From: a virus
IMG/VR virus record: IMGVR_UViG_3300027759_000045
Span: 124,001-188,000 of that record
Length of the DNA stretch: 64,000 bases
Reading direction: 5' to 3' (one strand)
Part shown: one piece after another, positions 1-7,479 of the stretch
How the letters are laid out: each line of letters opens with the position of its first letter
Numbering within the stretch: position 1 is the stretch's first letter
The notes under the pieces: generated by a model
The model's input: only the letters and a program-made list of their open reading frames with translations
The model's database searches: none
Told to the model about the DNA's origin: nothing
Translations under genes and position numbers: made by a program

Positions 1-2
1 CT

Positions 3-629
3 CCGCTTGCCAATCGTTTCATCCACCAAGAGATGAAAGTGGACTTTGCCAGTTACCAGGCCTGGGCTGTTCAGCACAACATCCACAAAGACGTTGTGGG
101 CTATTTGAGCTTTGCCAAACAGGACCTGTACGACTTTGACGCCAAGAGTGCCAGCCGTGCCTTTGCTACTCCGCGCTCGTGGACTTTTGTGAGCCAGTTG
201 TTGGATGACGAGGACACAGACAACGACACATTGACCAACTTAATTGCCGGTACAATTGGCGAAGGTCTTGCTGTTAAATTTATGGCTCATCGTAAGATCA
301 GTTCTAAACTGCCCAAGCCCGAGGACATTTTGTCAGGCAAGGTAACCGACCTGTCTGTTAAAGAAGTCAGTGCCATGTACAGTTTGGTTATCTCCATGTG
401 CTATGAGCTCAAAGATGCAGTGGCCCGTAAAGTGCCAGACAAAGAGTTTCATAACATGTCCGACAACTTCCTGGGCTACATGATGAAGAACTTTGAGACA
501 GAACTAGTTGTTATGGGTGCTCGTATTGCTCTTACCACGTACGACCTGCCATTCCAGCCTACCAAGCTGAAGAACTTTGACGAGTTCCATCAAAAGTACG
601 GCAAGTACATTTTGCAAGCCAGATCTTAA
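3..629 (+). CDS. AAA+ ATPase (MoxR-like), C-terminal part, 5' end outside the window
   Basis: The reading frame is open from base 3 and codes PLANRFIHQE before the first ATG at 33, so that ATG is internal and the gene starts left of the window. The visible part is about 208 residues and corresponds to the C-terminal helical lid of a MoxR-type AAA+ ATPase; Walker A and B motifs would lie outside. The segments PLANRFIH and SRAFATPRSW fit the region after sensor 1/arginine finger in phage and bacterial MoxR-like ATPases (family memory, not a search). The next gene, 12 bases downstream, is a VWA/metallopeptidase-like protein, the usual partner of MoxR ATPases, which act together as chaperone-like remodelling pairs. 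The fit of context and sequence makes the call fairly safe; the client is unknown. Confidence 0.8.
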   Translation, partial: PLANRFIHQEMKVDFASYQAWAVQHNIHKDVVGYLSFAKQDLYDFDAKSASRAFATPRSWTFVSQLLDDEDTDNDTLTNLIAGTIGEGLAVKFMAHRKISSKLPKPEDILSGKVTDLSVKEVSAMYSLVISMCYELKDAVARKVPDKEFHNMSDNFLGYMMKNFETELVVMGARIALTTYDLPFQPTKLKNFDEFHQKYGKYILQARS

Positions 630-641
630 TTAAGGAATTGT

Positions 642-1949
642 ATGAGCGCCAAAAAAGGTACCACCGCAGATTCTAAAGACAGCGACAAGTTTAAAGATCT
701 CATTGGTAAAATGGATCCCAAACTGGATCGAGAAGTACGAGAAATCTTGACCACTGCTCGTGTGGGCCTGTTGCTAAAGGCCAGTTTCTTTGGTAACTTG
801 GCAACTCGTTTAAAACTGGTCAACGCAGACGAGTGGTGTCCTACTGCCGCAACAGATGGACGTAATTTCTATTATAACTGTAAGTTTATTAAACTGCTCC
901 GTCCCAAAGAAGTAGAATTCCTGTTTGGACACGAAGTGTTGCATTGTGTATATGACCACTTTGGACGTTGCGGAGAACGAGATCCCATGTTGTGGAATAT
1001 TGCAGACGACTATTGTGTAAATGGTGACTTGAAGAAGCACGGTGTCGGCGAGTTTATCACCAGTGTGCCTTGTTTATACGACAAAAAATATGAAGGTCTC
1101 TGCGCCGAGGAAGTGTACGATATCCTGTATGAGAAAGCAGACAAGATCGACATTGGCAAGTTGATGGACCAGATGATTGACGAGCACCTGGATGGCGAAG
1201 GCGATGACGACAGTGGCGGTTCAGGTGAGGAAGGTGAAGACGGAGACAAAAAAGGCAAGGGTCGTCCTAAACTGAGTGCCGAGGATCGTCAACAGATCAA
1301 GGACGAGATTAAAGAAGCTATGTTGTCGGCTGTGGCCGCAGATGCAGATGGCGCAGGCAACTTGCCCGCAGGCGTTCGTCGTATCTTAAAGGACTTGACA
1401 GAGCCCAAGATGAACTGGCGCGAACTGCTCCGCATGCAGTTAGAAAGCACTATTAAGAGTGACTATACCTGGATGAAAACCGGCCGTAAAGGCTGGGACA
1501 TGGATGCCATCATGCCCGGCATGAAGCTGGAGCCCATGATCGATATTGCAGTGGCAATTGACACGTCTGGATCCATTGGTGAAGCCATGTTGAAGGACTT
1601 CTTAAGTGAGATCCAAGGCATTATGGAATCGTTTCCAGCATACAAGATCCATGTTGTTAGCTTTGATACAGAAACTTATAATCCTGTGCAATACGATAGT
1701 GACAACTTGGACACAATCTGTGACTACGAGCCAGCAGGTGGCGGTGGCACAGATTTTGATTGTGTGTACCAGTATTTAAAACACAACGAGATTGAGCCCA
1801 AACGCTTGGTCATGTTCACAGACGGATACCCATATGGTAGCTGGGGCGACGAGAACTATACAGAAACTGTGTTCATCTTGCATGGTACTAGAACTATTGT
1901 TCCTCCATTCGGGCAATATGCCTACTACGGTGAAGAAGAAGAAAATTGA
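642..1949 (+). CDS. VWA-like protein with N-terminal metallopeptidase-like domain (DUF2201 type)
   Basis: A 435-residue protein with two recognisable parts. Residues about 30-180 hold a zinc-protease-like signature, HEVLH at 97-101, as in the DUF2201 putative metallopeptidase domain. A very acidic, glycine-rich linker follows (about 183-210). The C-terminal part (about 298-420) is a von Willebrand factor A-like domain with the MIDAS motif DTSGS at 307-311 and a later FTDG, so metal binding is likely. Start at 642 is supported by AAGGA just upstream. It lies directly after the MoxR-like ATPase, the standard pairing of such VWA proteins. Known relatives are common in large tailed phages; their role in infection is not settled. 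Catalytic protease activity is not shown by the motif alone. Confidence 0.85.
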   Translation: MSAKKGTTADSKDSDKFKDLIGKMDPKLDREVREILTTARVGLLLKASFFGNLATRLKLVNADEWCPTAATDGRNFYYNCKFIKLLRPKEVEFLFGHEVLHCVYDHFGRCGERDPMLWNIADDYCVNGDLKKHGVGEFITSVPCLYDKKYEGLCAEEVYDILYEKADKIDIGKLMDQMIDEHLDGEGDDDSGGSGEEGEDGDKKGKGRPKLSAEDRQQIKDEIKEAMLSAVAADADGAGNLPAGVRRILKDLTEPKMNWRELLRMQLESTIKSDYTWMKTGRKGWDMDAIMPGMKLEPMIDIAVAIDTSGSIGEAMLKDFLSEIQGIMESFPAYKIHVVSFDTETYNPVQYDSDNLDTICDYEPAGGGGTDFDCVYQYLKHNEIEPKRLVMFTDGYPYGSWGDENYTETVFILHGTRTIVPPFGQYAYYGEEEEN

Positions 1950-1961
1950 GGAGTGCCAGAA

Positions 1962-2102
1962 ATGATTGTTGTATTATTAATTACATTAGCAGTAGTGGTG
2001 AGCATCGTAGTGTTGTTTGCCACAATGCCTCCTACAGGATGCACAGGCGACTGTAATCAAGGTCGTAACTGTACTTGTCAAGACACTAAATGGAGTAAAT
2101 GA
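1962..2102 (+). CDS. small single-pass membrane protein with Cys-rich tail (46 aa)
   Basis: A 46-residue frame that fills the gap between its neighbours. It starts with ATG at 1962 behind the purine-rich stretch GAGGAG (about 10 bases upstream) and ends with TGA at 2100-2102, overlapping the next ATG at 2099. Residues 2-21 are almost entirely Ile, Val, Leu and Ala, one membrane helix; the remaining half is polar with four cysteines spaced TGCTGDC and NCTC. The order suggests an N-terminal anchor or uncleaved signal with a short cysteine tail, perhaps metal-binding or disulphide-bonded. A Gly-Cys after the hydrophobic run could also be read as a lipobox (MPPTGC), but the residues before the Cys are a poor match. 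Function unknown; coding status rests on RBS, overlap and composition. Confidence 0.6.
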   Translation: MIVVLLITLAVVVSIVVLFATMPPTGCTGDCNQGRNCTCQDTKWSK

Positions 2103-2446
2103 TGGGATTCTTTAGTTGGCGCTGTGCCAAATCAGACAAGCCTGTAATGGCAGATGTTGCAGTAAGAAACACGCCGTGGGCATTTGCCTCGGATGTTATT
2201 GTGCTGTTTAAGAACGGCAATCGTGTCACGGGCACCTATGACGGCTACGGCCGAGTTGACGAATTTGAACTAATTGATTATCCTGAAGAACGATGGCGTA
2301 TGGTCATTGGGAAATTTTACAACGGAGAAACATTTGAACAACTGGCGCAGAACAAATACGATCAAGGACAAGGTTTCTTCTACAATGATGAAGACCTAGA
2401 AAAAGAATTTGGTGTAACAAATGAACAATCGTATTGCAGAACTTGA
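2099..2446 (+). CDS. conserved phage hypothetical protein (115 aa)
   Basis: A soluble 115-residue protein beginning MMGFFSWRCAKSDKPV. The N-terminus with GFFSW followed by a polar stretch is a form I recognise from small accessory proteins of large tailed phages, but no function is attached to that family. Aromatic residues are frequent (FFSW, FYNGETF, FFYNDED) and there are no membrane segments. Two in-frame ATGs lie together at 2099 and 2102; either could be the start. The gene overlaps the 46-residue gene before it and the next start at 2421, so it belongs to the tightly packed small-gene run. Function unknown. Confidence 0.65.
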   Translation: MMGFFSWRCAKSDKPVMADVAVRNTPWAFASDVIVLFKNGNRVTGTYDGYGRVDEFELIDYPEERWRMVIGKFYNGETFEQLAQNKYDQGQGFFYNDEDLEKEFGVTNEQSYCRT

Positions 2447-2645
2447 AAAACAATGTTGGAGTCATCGTGTAGAAGGCGCACTGGTAGACGGTCAGTTGCA
2501 CTTTGATACAAAAAAGTTTGCCGAGTTGATTGTGCAGGAATGTATTGATATTATTGCTCCATATACTGTTAGAATGAGCAGACCTGGTGAAGAATACTTG
2601 CATCCTATACTAGAGATTAAAGAACATTTCGGAGTTGAAGAATGA
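2421..2645 (+). CDS. small phage protein, tandem paralogue A (74 aa)
   Basis: A 74-residue protein with the core KKFAELIVQEC at about residues 31-41 and an ending IKEHFGVEE. The next gene codes a protein with the same core (RFAELIVQEC) and the similar ending IKQHFEIN, so the two are tandem paralogues. Small proteins with this FAELIV-x-EC core and EHF tail are frequent in marine and enteric T4-like phages, without known function (recognition from memory). It overlaps the previous gene by 26 bases and the next by 4 (ATGA). No membrane segment or catalytic motif is visible. Confidence 0.65.
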   Translation: MNNRIAELEKQCWSHRVEGALVDGQLHFDTKKFAELIVQECIDIIAPYTVRMSRPGEEYLHPILEIKEHFGVEE

Positions 2646-2845
2646 ACGAACGAATTAAACAACTTTGGGAAGAGGCTGCTAAAACAACTCAAAGTGATTC
2701 TTGGGAAGAGCAGACAAAGTTTATGGAACGGTTCGCCGAGTTGATTGTGCAGGAATGTGTTCAGGTTTGTGAACAAGGTACTGCAACTCAGACTACCAGC
2801 AGTGGTGCCGCTTCTATGATTAAACAACACTTTGAGATCAACTAA
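2642..2845 (+). CDS. small phage protein, tandem paralogue B (67 aa)
   Basis: A 67-residue protein, paralogous to the gene before it: it shares FAELIVQEC at about residues 31-39 and the IKQHF tail. The start ATG at 2642 overlaps the preceding stop (ATGA), a translationally coupled arrangement. The middle is Thr/Ser-rich (GTATQTTSSGAAS) and replaces the less polar middle of paralogue A. No known activity. The duplication suggests either dosage or divergence of a small regulatory or virion-associated protein; the sequence does not decide between these. Confidence 0.65.
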   Translation: MNERIKQLWEEAAKTTQSDSWEEQTKFMERFAELIVQECVQVCEQGTATQTTSSGAASMIKQHFEIN

Positions 2846-2846
2846 T

Positions 2847-3080
2847 ATGGGCTACGCTGAATACTTTGCCGACAAAAACAAAGATACTCCACGTCCAAAG
2901 TTTGATCTTGGGGCCAGAGTATTTGGACGTTTTACTGGAGTGCCATTTATCGGTACCGTAGTAAGAGAACAAGATAAACGTGTGTTAGTGCATACCGATC
3001 TTCCAGTCAAAGTTAAAACTGACATCCACCATGTTATATGGGTTCCAGTCAAGGATGTAAAGCAGTTGGTGGAGTTTTAA
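2847..3080 (+). CDS. small phage protein, possible SH3-like beta fold (77 aa)
   Basis: The start chosen is ATG at 2847, just after the previous stop; an upstream in-frame ATG at 2832 would overlap that gene by 14 bases and adds only MRSTN. The protein begins MGYAEYFADKNK, then has alternating hydrophobic strands (ARVFGRFTGVPFIGTVV, KRVLVHTDLPV, IHHVIWVPVKDV). The pattern G-R-F-x(3)-P-x-x-G-T-V is typical of short SH3-like or KOW-like beta barrels, but this is a shape argument only. It closes the first small-gene cluster; an 87-base intergenic region follows. Function unknown. Confidence 0.6.
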   Translation: MGYAEYFADKNKDTPRPKFDLGARVFGRFTGVPFIGTVVREQDKRVLVHTDLPVKVKTDIHHVIWVPVKDVKQLVEF

Positions 3081-3167
3081 GCAATCAATTTGTCCTAAGT
3101 CACCAATTTTGAGTGCAATACTCAGTAAAAAACTTTTGCACTGCTATCTTTTTTATTAAATATCTAT
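3081..3167 (+). promoter_or_regulatory. intergenic region with inverted repeat, T-run and AT-rich start region
   Basis: The 87 bases hold a perfect 7-base inverted repeat (AGTGCAA at 3112-3118, TTGCACT at 3136-3142, 17-base loop) and a competing 5-base hairpin (TGAGT 3110-3114, ACTCA 3120-3124). CTTTTTT follows a few bases after the second arm, so it could be a weak terminator. TTAAATA at 3156-3162 resembles the T4 late promoter core TATAAATA and lies six bases before the ATG at 3168. No clear Shine-Dalgarno is present. This is the only sizeable gap in the left block, so a regulatory role is likely; which one is inference. Confidence 0.35.
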
Positions 3168-3371
3168 ATGGAAAACAAAGAAATTACTATCTCCGATTTA
3201 AATCTGTTGAAAGATATCGTTGATCTAGCAAGCACTCGCGGTGCGTTTCGGGCCGCAGAAATGAAGGAGATTGGAGAAGTTTACAACAAACTAACCAGTT
3301 TTCTTGACGCAGTAGTAGCACAAGCCAAGGCCCAGGAAGAATCTGCGGCCAGTAACACACAAGGAGAGTAA
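3168..3371 (+). CDS. small conserved phage protein (67 aa)
   Basis: A 67-residue, mostly helical, charged protein: MENKEITISDLNLLKDIVDLAS near the start and an Ala/Gln/Glu-rich tail. The core (LLKDIVDLASTRGAFRAAEM with EVYNKLTSFLD) looks like two amphipathic helices. I recognise this form as a frequent partner gene just before the KHVGKHGDRK-type protein in marine T4-like phages; that is memory, not a search. It ends two bases before the next ATG, with AAGGAG between its last codons and that start, so the two are co-translated. Function unknown. Confidence 0.65.
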   Translation: MENKEITISDLNLLKDIVDLASTRGAFRAAEMKEIGEVYNKLTSFLDAVVAQAKAQEESAASNTQGE

Positions 3372-3373
3372 CA

Positions 3374-4123
3374 ATGGCATTTATGAAACACGTTGGTAAA
3401 CACGGTGACCGTAAGGTCTGTATCTTGTTCCGTCAGGTACCCGGAGAAGATCACATGAGTCTGGTTGTCTATCCTGAAACGCTACAGGCACACTGGCAAG
3501 ATTCTGTGCAAAAGGTATTGGAAAGCACAATCGGTCAAAGCGCAGAAGAATTTGCTGATGCACTACATCGCAGTTACTTCCCAGATGGTCGCCCTATTTT
3601 AGAAACTCTGCACCAAGAACGCATGATCAAGAAAGTGCGTTCCAGTGACATTATTATTACGCCAACTGGCAGTTCAAAAATCCGATTAGACGAACTGAAC
3701 AAAATGTTGAACGAAATGAAAACTGGCGAGGAAGCAATCAAACGCATGGCACTGAATGATGCCAGTCGCGGAATGGTGGCGCCAGAAGTCAAACGCAAAG
3801 CAGAAGCAGAATACAAAGCCGGACAAGCTGCCAAGGCAGCACCAGGTTATGTTGCTCCCCCAGTGCTTCGAGCTGGTGCTGATGGTGCATTGACCGATCG
3901 CGATATTGCTGCCAACATGTTGTCACAGGCACAGGCAATGGAAGCAAATGCCAAGTCAATGATTGCAGAAGCGGCACGTATGAAGAAAGATGCTGAACGC
4001 ATGGATCCCACAGTTAGTCGCCCCAGCAAAAGCAAATCAGTAGCAATCGAAGCAGTTGTGCCTGCCAAGCGCACACGTGGCCCTAACAAAGTTAAGACTG
4101 CTGTTGCTGATGGAACACAATAA
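3374..4123 (+). CDS. conserved phage hypothetical protein (249 aa)
   Basis: A 249-residue protein. Residues 1-85 form a conserved-looking alpha/beta region starting MAFMKHVGKHGDRKVCIL with PGEDHMSLVVYPETL. A second block (about 90-135) has KIRLDELNKMLNEMKTGEEAI. The rest is Ala-rich, likely coiled coil (QAQAMEANAKSMIAEAARMKKDAERM, about 193-218), and the end is basic (AKRTRGPNKVK), which could bind nucleic acid. I know the N-terminal block from T4-like marine phage genomes where it is unannotated. It is preceded by AAGGAG and overlaps the next gene by 14 bases. Confidence 0.7.
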   Translation: MAFMKHVGKHGDRKVCILFRQVPGEDHMSLVVYPETLQAHWQDSVQKVLESTIGQSAEEFADALHRSYFPDGRPILETLHQERMIKKVRSSDIIITPTGSSKIRLDELNKMLNEMKTGEEAIKRMALNDASRGMVAPEVKRKAEAEYKAGQAAKAAPGYVAPPVLRAGADGALTDRDIAANMLSQAQAMEANAKSMIAEAARMKKDAERMDPTVSRPSKSKSVAIEAVVPAKRTRGPNKVKTAVADGTQ

Positions 4124-4412
4124 AGACTTCCTGACTGCTTGGGAACACATTATTGCCGACGTATCCAAAACTGATGTACCGTTAGAATGTATCAAGAAAG
4201 TAATTCTTAAATTTCACGGTGGTCGTCAAAAGACGTTTAACTTGTCTACACTGCAAAAGCAAGGTATGAGTGTGGATGAAATTGAAGTGATGTTGACTCG
4301 TACCCTTGCAGAACTAGACGACGAAATTCGAGACATAGACTTTGTTGTAGATGTTGGTGCTGTGGCCAGCCTGGTTCAGCCCGAAACTAACAAAATTCTA
4401 AATGGTTTATGA
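4110..4412 (+). CDS. conserved phage hypothetical protein (100 aa)
   Basis: The start is taken at ATG 4110 (MEHNKDFLTAWEHI), overlapping the previous gene by 14 bases; a longer frame from 4056 would add an unconvincing leader that lies wholly inside the upstream gene. The 100-residue protein has CIKKVILKFHGGRQKTFNL, then LQKQGMSVDEIEVMLTRTL and ends VVDVGAVASLVQPETNKILNGL. This whole pattern is one I recognise as a very conserved unannotated protein of T4-like marine phages. It overlaps thyX by four bases (ATGA), which suggests co-expression with nucleotide metabolism. No function can be given. Confidence 0.75.
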   Translation: MEHNKDFLTAWEHIIADVSKTDVPLECIKKVILKFHGGRQKTFNLSTLQKQGMSVDEIEVMLTRTLAELDDEIRDIDFVVDVGAVASLVQPETNKILNGL

Positions 4413-5101
4413 AAATACAACTTGTATCGTATAGCCAACCAACCCAGGAGTTTGCTGACCAGGGTGTTGCAGATGCGCAAGAACTTATTGCGTATTGTGC
4501 CCGTGTCAGCAATCCTGCTAATCAACTAAACACAGAAACCAGTGAACGACTAATCCGGTATCTGGTTAAACATCAGCACTGGAGTCCGTTAGAAATGGTT
4601 TCGGCCTGTATGGAAATTACAACCACACGTGACATTGCAAGACAAATCTTGCGACATAGAAGTTTTAGTTTCCAAGAGTTCAGCCAACGTTATGCTGACC
4701 CCACACAGGAACTAGACGAAGCATTTACCCTGCGTGAAGCACGATTCCAAGACACAAAGAATCGTCAGAACAGTGTAGAGTTAGATCTGTCAGATGAACA
4801 GCAACGTTTGATTGCATACGAATGGGAACGTGCTCAGAAACGTGTGCTGTTTAGTGTTAAACAAGAATATTCTTGGGCAATTAAAAATGGCATTGCCAAA
4901 GAGCAGGCCCGTGCTGTGCTACCCGAAGGTCTTACTATTAGCCGTATGTACATGAATGGCACACTGCGTAGCTGGATTCACTACATCGAACTACGTGCAG
5001 CCAATGGCACACAAAAAGAACACATGGAAATTGCAAGAGCTTGCGCTCTAGCCATCACTGCAATCTTTCCAATGGCAGCCAACTTGGTTGCTAACAACTG
5101 A
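4409..5101 (+). CDS. thyX: flavin-dependent thymidylate synthase ThyX
   Basis: ThyX makes dTMP from dUMP using methylene-tetrahydrofolate, FAD and NADPH, supplying thymidylate for phage DNA synthesis. The 230-residue length fits the family. The ThyX signature RHRxxSxxxxSxR is intact at residues 82-94 (RHRSFSFQEFSQR), followed by YA. ARAVLPEGLTISRMYMNGTLRSWIHYIELR (about 170-199) matches the C-terminal substrate-binding part, including the LRSW-x-H-Y-I-x-L-R run. The start overlaps the preceding stop (ATGA). Phage ThyX genes are common and are the one clear nucleotide-metabolism gene here. Confidence 0.97.
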   Translation: MKIQLVSYSQPTQEFADQGVADAQELIAYCARVSNPANQLNTETSERLIRYLVKHQHWSPLEMVSACMEITTTRDIARQILRHRSFSFQEFSQRYADPTQELDEAFTLREARFQDTKNRQNSVELDLSDEQQRLIAYEWERAQKRVLFSVKQEYSWAIKNGIAKEQARAVLPEGLTISRMYMNGTLRSWIHYIELRAANGTQKEHMEIARACALAITAIFPMAANLVANN

Positions 5102-5121
5102 TCCTTGTGCTACACTAGTGT

Positions 5122-5457
5122 ATGGCAATAACAAACACTTATCCAGACGAATACAAACAATGGCAACCTGAACAGGTTAAAATCATTGGAGACCGAGCTG
5201 TAAAGTTTAGTGACGTGTGCGTACACCAGATACGCATGGGCGATGTAGAGGATCCTGATTTGTATGTGGCACAACCTATATATGAATGGCAGGAATCAGA
5301 TGCTGGTAAGTTCATCATGGAACATGCGGTAGAAAAACCTTATTGGACTCGTCAAGCAGATATTGCCAGTTACGGGCACTTGTATCGTATAATGGCTAGA
5401 CTCAGCGAGCAAGATCAAACTTTCTGGACTCTTAAATGGGGAGAATTTAAAAAATGA
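5122..5457 (+). CDS. conserved phage hypothetical protein (111 aa)
   Basis: A 111-residue protein with MGDVEDPDLYVAQPIYEWQESDAGKFIMEHA followed by aromatic-rich KPYWTRQADIASYGHLYRIMARL and an ending FWTLKWGEFKK. I recognise the combination of ...DPDLYAA.PI..W..SE.G.FVM... and a C-terminal ...Y...I.A.L...D.TFW.LKF as a small conserved protein of T4-like marine phages, not functionally described. It lies 20 bases after thyX and overlaps the epimerase by four bases. There are no membrane segments or cysteine clusters. Function unknown. Confidence 0.7.
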   Translation: MAITNTYPDEYKQWQPEQVKIIGDRAVKFSDVCVHQIRMGDVEDPDLYVAQPIYEWQESDAGKFIMEHAVEKPYWTRQADIASYGHLYRIMARLSEQDQTFWTLKWGEFKK

Positions 5458-6422
5458 AAATACTAGTAACAGGCGGACTTGGTCTTATTGGACACAATGT
5501 TGTGCAACGATTAGAAGCACAAGGACACGACGTTGTCATTACCGACACTCGTACCAACTACGGTATTATTCCCCAGGCTGAAGTTGACTACTTGATGTCA
5601 GAACGTTTGAAAAAGATATCAGGCAACAACATATATCACATTGACATTACCGATGCTGACAATGTTGATTGGCTAGTAAATAAACACCAGCCTGAAGTGA
5701 TTATTCACATGGCCAGTTTCCCCCGACAGAAAGTTGTCAATGCTAACCCTGCCTGGGGTAGTCGTGTGATGAGCGAAGGTCTTATTAACATCTGTGAGAG
5801 TGCCAAAAAACACCATGTCAGTCGTGTAGTGTACATTAGCAGTAGCATGGTATACGGCGACTTTGATGATCAAGTTGAAGAGGACTACAATTGCCGACCC
5901 ATTGGCCAATATGGCATCTTAAAATTAACAGGAGAAGACATTGTCAAAGACTACCATCGTCGCGGCGCTTTTGATTACGCTATTATTAGGCCTAGTGCTG
6001 TATACGGCCCCTTGGATGTGGAGGACCGAGTTGTTGCAAAATTTATGCTCACAGCAATGCGAGGCGGCGTTCTCCGAGTTAATGGGGCAGGGGAGACGTT
6101 AGATTTTACCTACGTAGATGATGCCGCTGATGGCATTGTGGCTGCCGCAACACTTGAACACGCACGTAATGATACATACAATATTACCAAATCACATTCA
6201 GTGAGTTTGTTACAAGCCGCAGAAATGATTGTGAAGATTGTGGGCCAAGGCACCATTGAATGTCGCGACAAAGATGCAGACTTTCCCAGTCGCGGTGCAT
6301 TAAATATCACCAAGGCCCGGGCTGTACTAGGATATGATCCCCAAGTGGATGTAGAAGAAGGATTCGAAAATTACTTCAACTGGCTTAACAATTCCGTTTA
6401 CTGGTCTCCGAAAACAGTATAA
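5454..6422 (+). CDS. NAD-dependent epimerase/dehydratase (extended SDR)
   Basis: A 322-residue extended short-chain dehydrogenase/reductase. The Rossmann motif GGLGLIG is at 7-13, the Ser triad member lies in YISSSMVYG (about 127-135) and the catalytic pair is Y153-x3-K157 in YGILK. IIRPSAVYGP (about 177-186) and a late FTYVDDAADG fit the UDP-sugar epimerase/4,6-dehydratase group. The likely substrate is a nucleotide-activated sugar, but specificity cannot be read from the sequence. The next gene is a DegT-type aminotransferase; together they would give an amino sugar. The start is coupled to the previous stop (ATGA). Confidence 0.93.
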   Translation: MKILVTGGLGLIGHNVVQRLEAQGHDVVITDTRTNYGIIPQAEVDYLMSERLKKISGNNIYHIDITDADNVDWLVNKHQPEVIIHMASFPRQKVVNANPAWGSRVMSEGLINICESAKKHHVSRVVYISSSMVYGDFDDQVEEDYNCRPIGQYGILKLTGEDIVKDYHRRGAFDYAIIRPSAVYGPLDVEDRVVAKFMLTAMRGGVLRVNGAGETLDFTYVDDAADGIVAAATLEHARNDTYNITKSHSVSLLQAAEMIVKIVGQGTIECRDKDADFPSRGALNITKARAVLGYDPQVDVEEGFENYFNWLNNSVYWSPKTV

Positions 6423-6480
6423 CAATCTCCGTACAGAGATTCTAGACGTCACCGACGAAGTTCTTCGCGGTGGCCAACTC

Positions 6481-7479
6481 ATGAACGGCAACAATACTGC
6501 AGAGTTTGAATCATGGTTGGCTCGAAAGAACCATGTACGCTATGCAGTAACTTGTCATTCTGGCACACACGCACTTGAGATATTGGCCGGATATTGGGCC
6601 ACGGAATCTCCTGTGCCGCATCCTCCTACTGTGTTAATTCCTGCAATGACTTACGTGGCCACTGCCAATGCATTTATACGTGCAGGATGGGATATACACA
6701 TCATTGACACAGATGCACAGGGATTAATCGATCTTACTAAAATTCCCACAGGCATAAGTTACCAAGCAGTGGTGTTGGTCGGTCTATATGGCGCCGCTGT
6801 CACACATCACGGCAGTGTTCGTACCTGGGAACACTGGATACAACATGATACTCTCGTAATTGAAGATGCTGCCCAACATTGGTTAGCTGCCGACTGCACA
6901 AGGATAGGCAAAGGTGGTGCAGCCATCAGTTTTGATCCTATGAAAAATCTTGCTTGTTATGGCAATGGCGGTGCTGTGGTCACAGACAACTTAGATCTAG
7001 CAGAATATGCTAGATCGTGGCGAGACAATGGTAAACCTACACATAAGAACACAGGAACTAACAGTCGCATGAGCGAATTAGACTGTGCGCACATGTTGGT
7101 TAAATCCAAACACATCGATCGTTGGCAAGCACGTAGACAAAAGATCTCAGACCACTGGGCAGATCGGTTTAAAGACACTGGAATACGTTGTTTAATCAAC
7201 GACACCAATGCACACAATCATGCGTTTCATAAGTTTGTTATTGATGTTGACAAACGAGATATATTAAAAGCCAATCTTGCACTGTGCAAAATTGACACGC
7301 GAGTACACTATGCGACTCCATTGCAAGAAATCAGTTTGTATCGTATGTTTCCAGGACCTGACATGTTGGCAGCAAGTTCTAGTCTAGCTCGGCGTGTACT
7401 AAGCCTGCCTATCTACCCCGAACTTACAGACCTAGAAGTCGAATACATCAGCGATCAGGTTGTAAACTGCGTCGCATAA
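6481..7479 (+). CDS. DegT/DnrJ/EryC1/StrS-family PLP aminotransferase, start codon uncertain
   Basis: PLP-dependent sugar aminotransferase, probably converting a keto-sugar nucleotide to an amino sugar. Seen from ATG 6481: SGTHAL at 27-32, PAMTYVATANAF, EDAAQ at 129-133 (the Asp that binds the PLP ring nitrogen) and SFDPMKNLACYGNGGAV with the PLP lysine at 155. From this ATG the protein lacks the family N-terminus. That N-terminus is coded in the same frame just upstream: from 6391 one reads IPFTGLRKQYNN and later VLRGGQL, the classic DegT opening. No ATG, GTG or TTG exists in that frame between the stop at 6352-6354 and 6481. The true start may be a rare codon (ATT at 6391 or 6370), or an indel may exist. 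The gene ends 32 bases inside the convergent repeat-protein gene. Confidence 0.9.
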   Translation: MNGNNTAEFESWLARKNHVRYAVTCHSGTHALEILAGYWATESPVPHPPTVLIPAMTYVATANAFIRAGWDIHIIDTDAQGLIDLTKIPTGISYQAVVLVGLYGAAVTHHGSVRTWEHWIQHDTLVIEDAAQHWLAADCTRIGKGGAAISFDPMKNLACYGNGGAVVTDNLDLAEYARSWRDNGKPTHKNTGTNSRMSELDCAHMLVKSKHIDRWQARRQKISDHWADRFKDTGIRCLINDTNAHNHAFHKFVIDVDKRDILKANLALCKIDTRVHYATPLQEISLYRMFPGPDMLAASSSLARRVLSLPIYPELTDLEVEYISDQVVNCVA

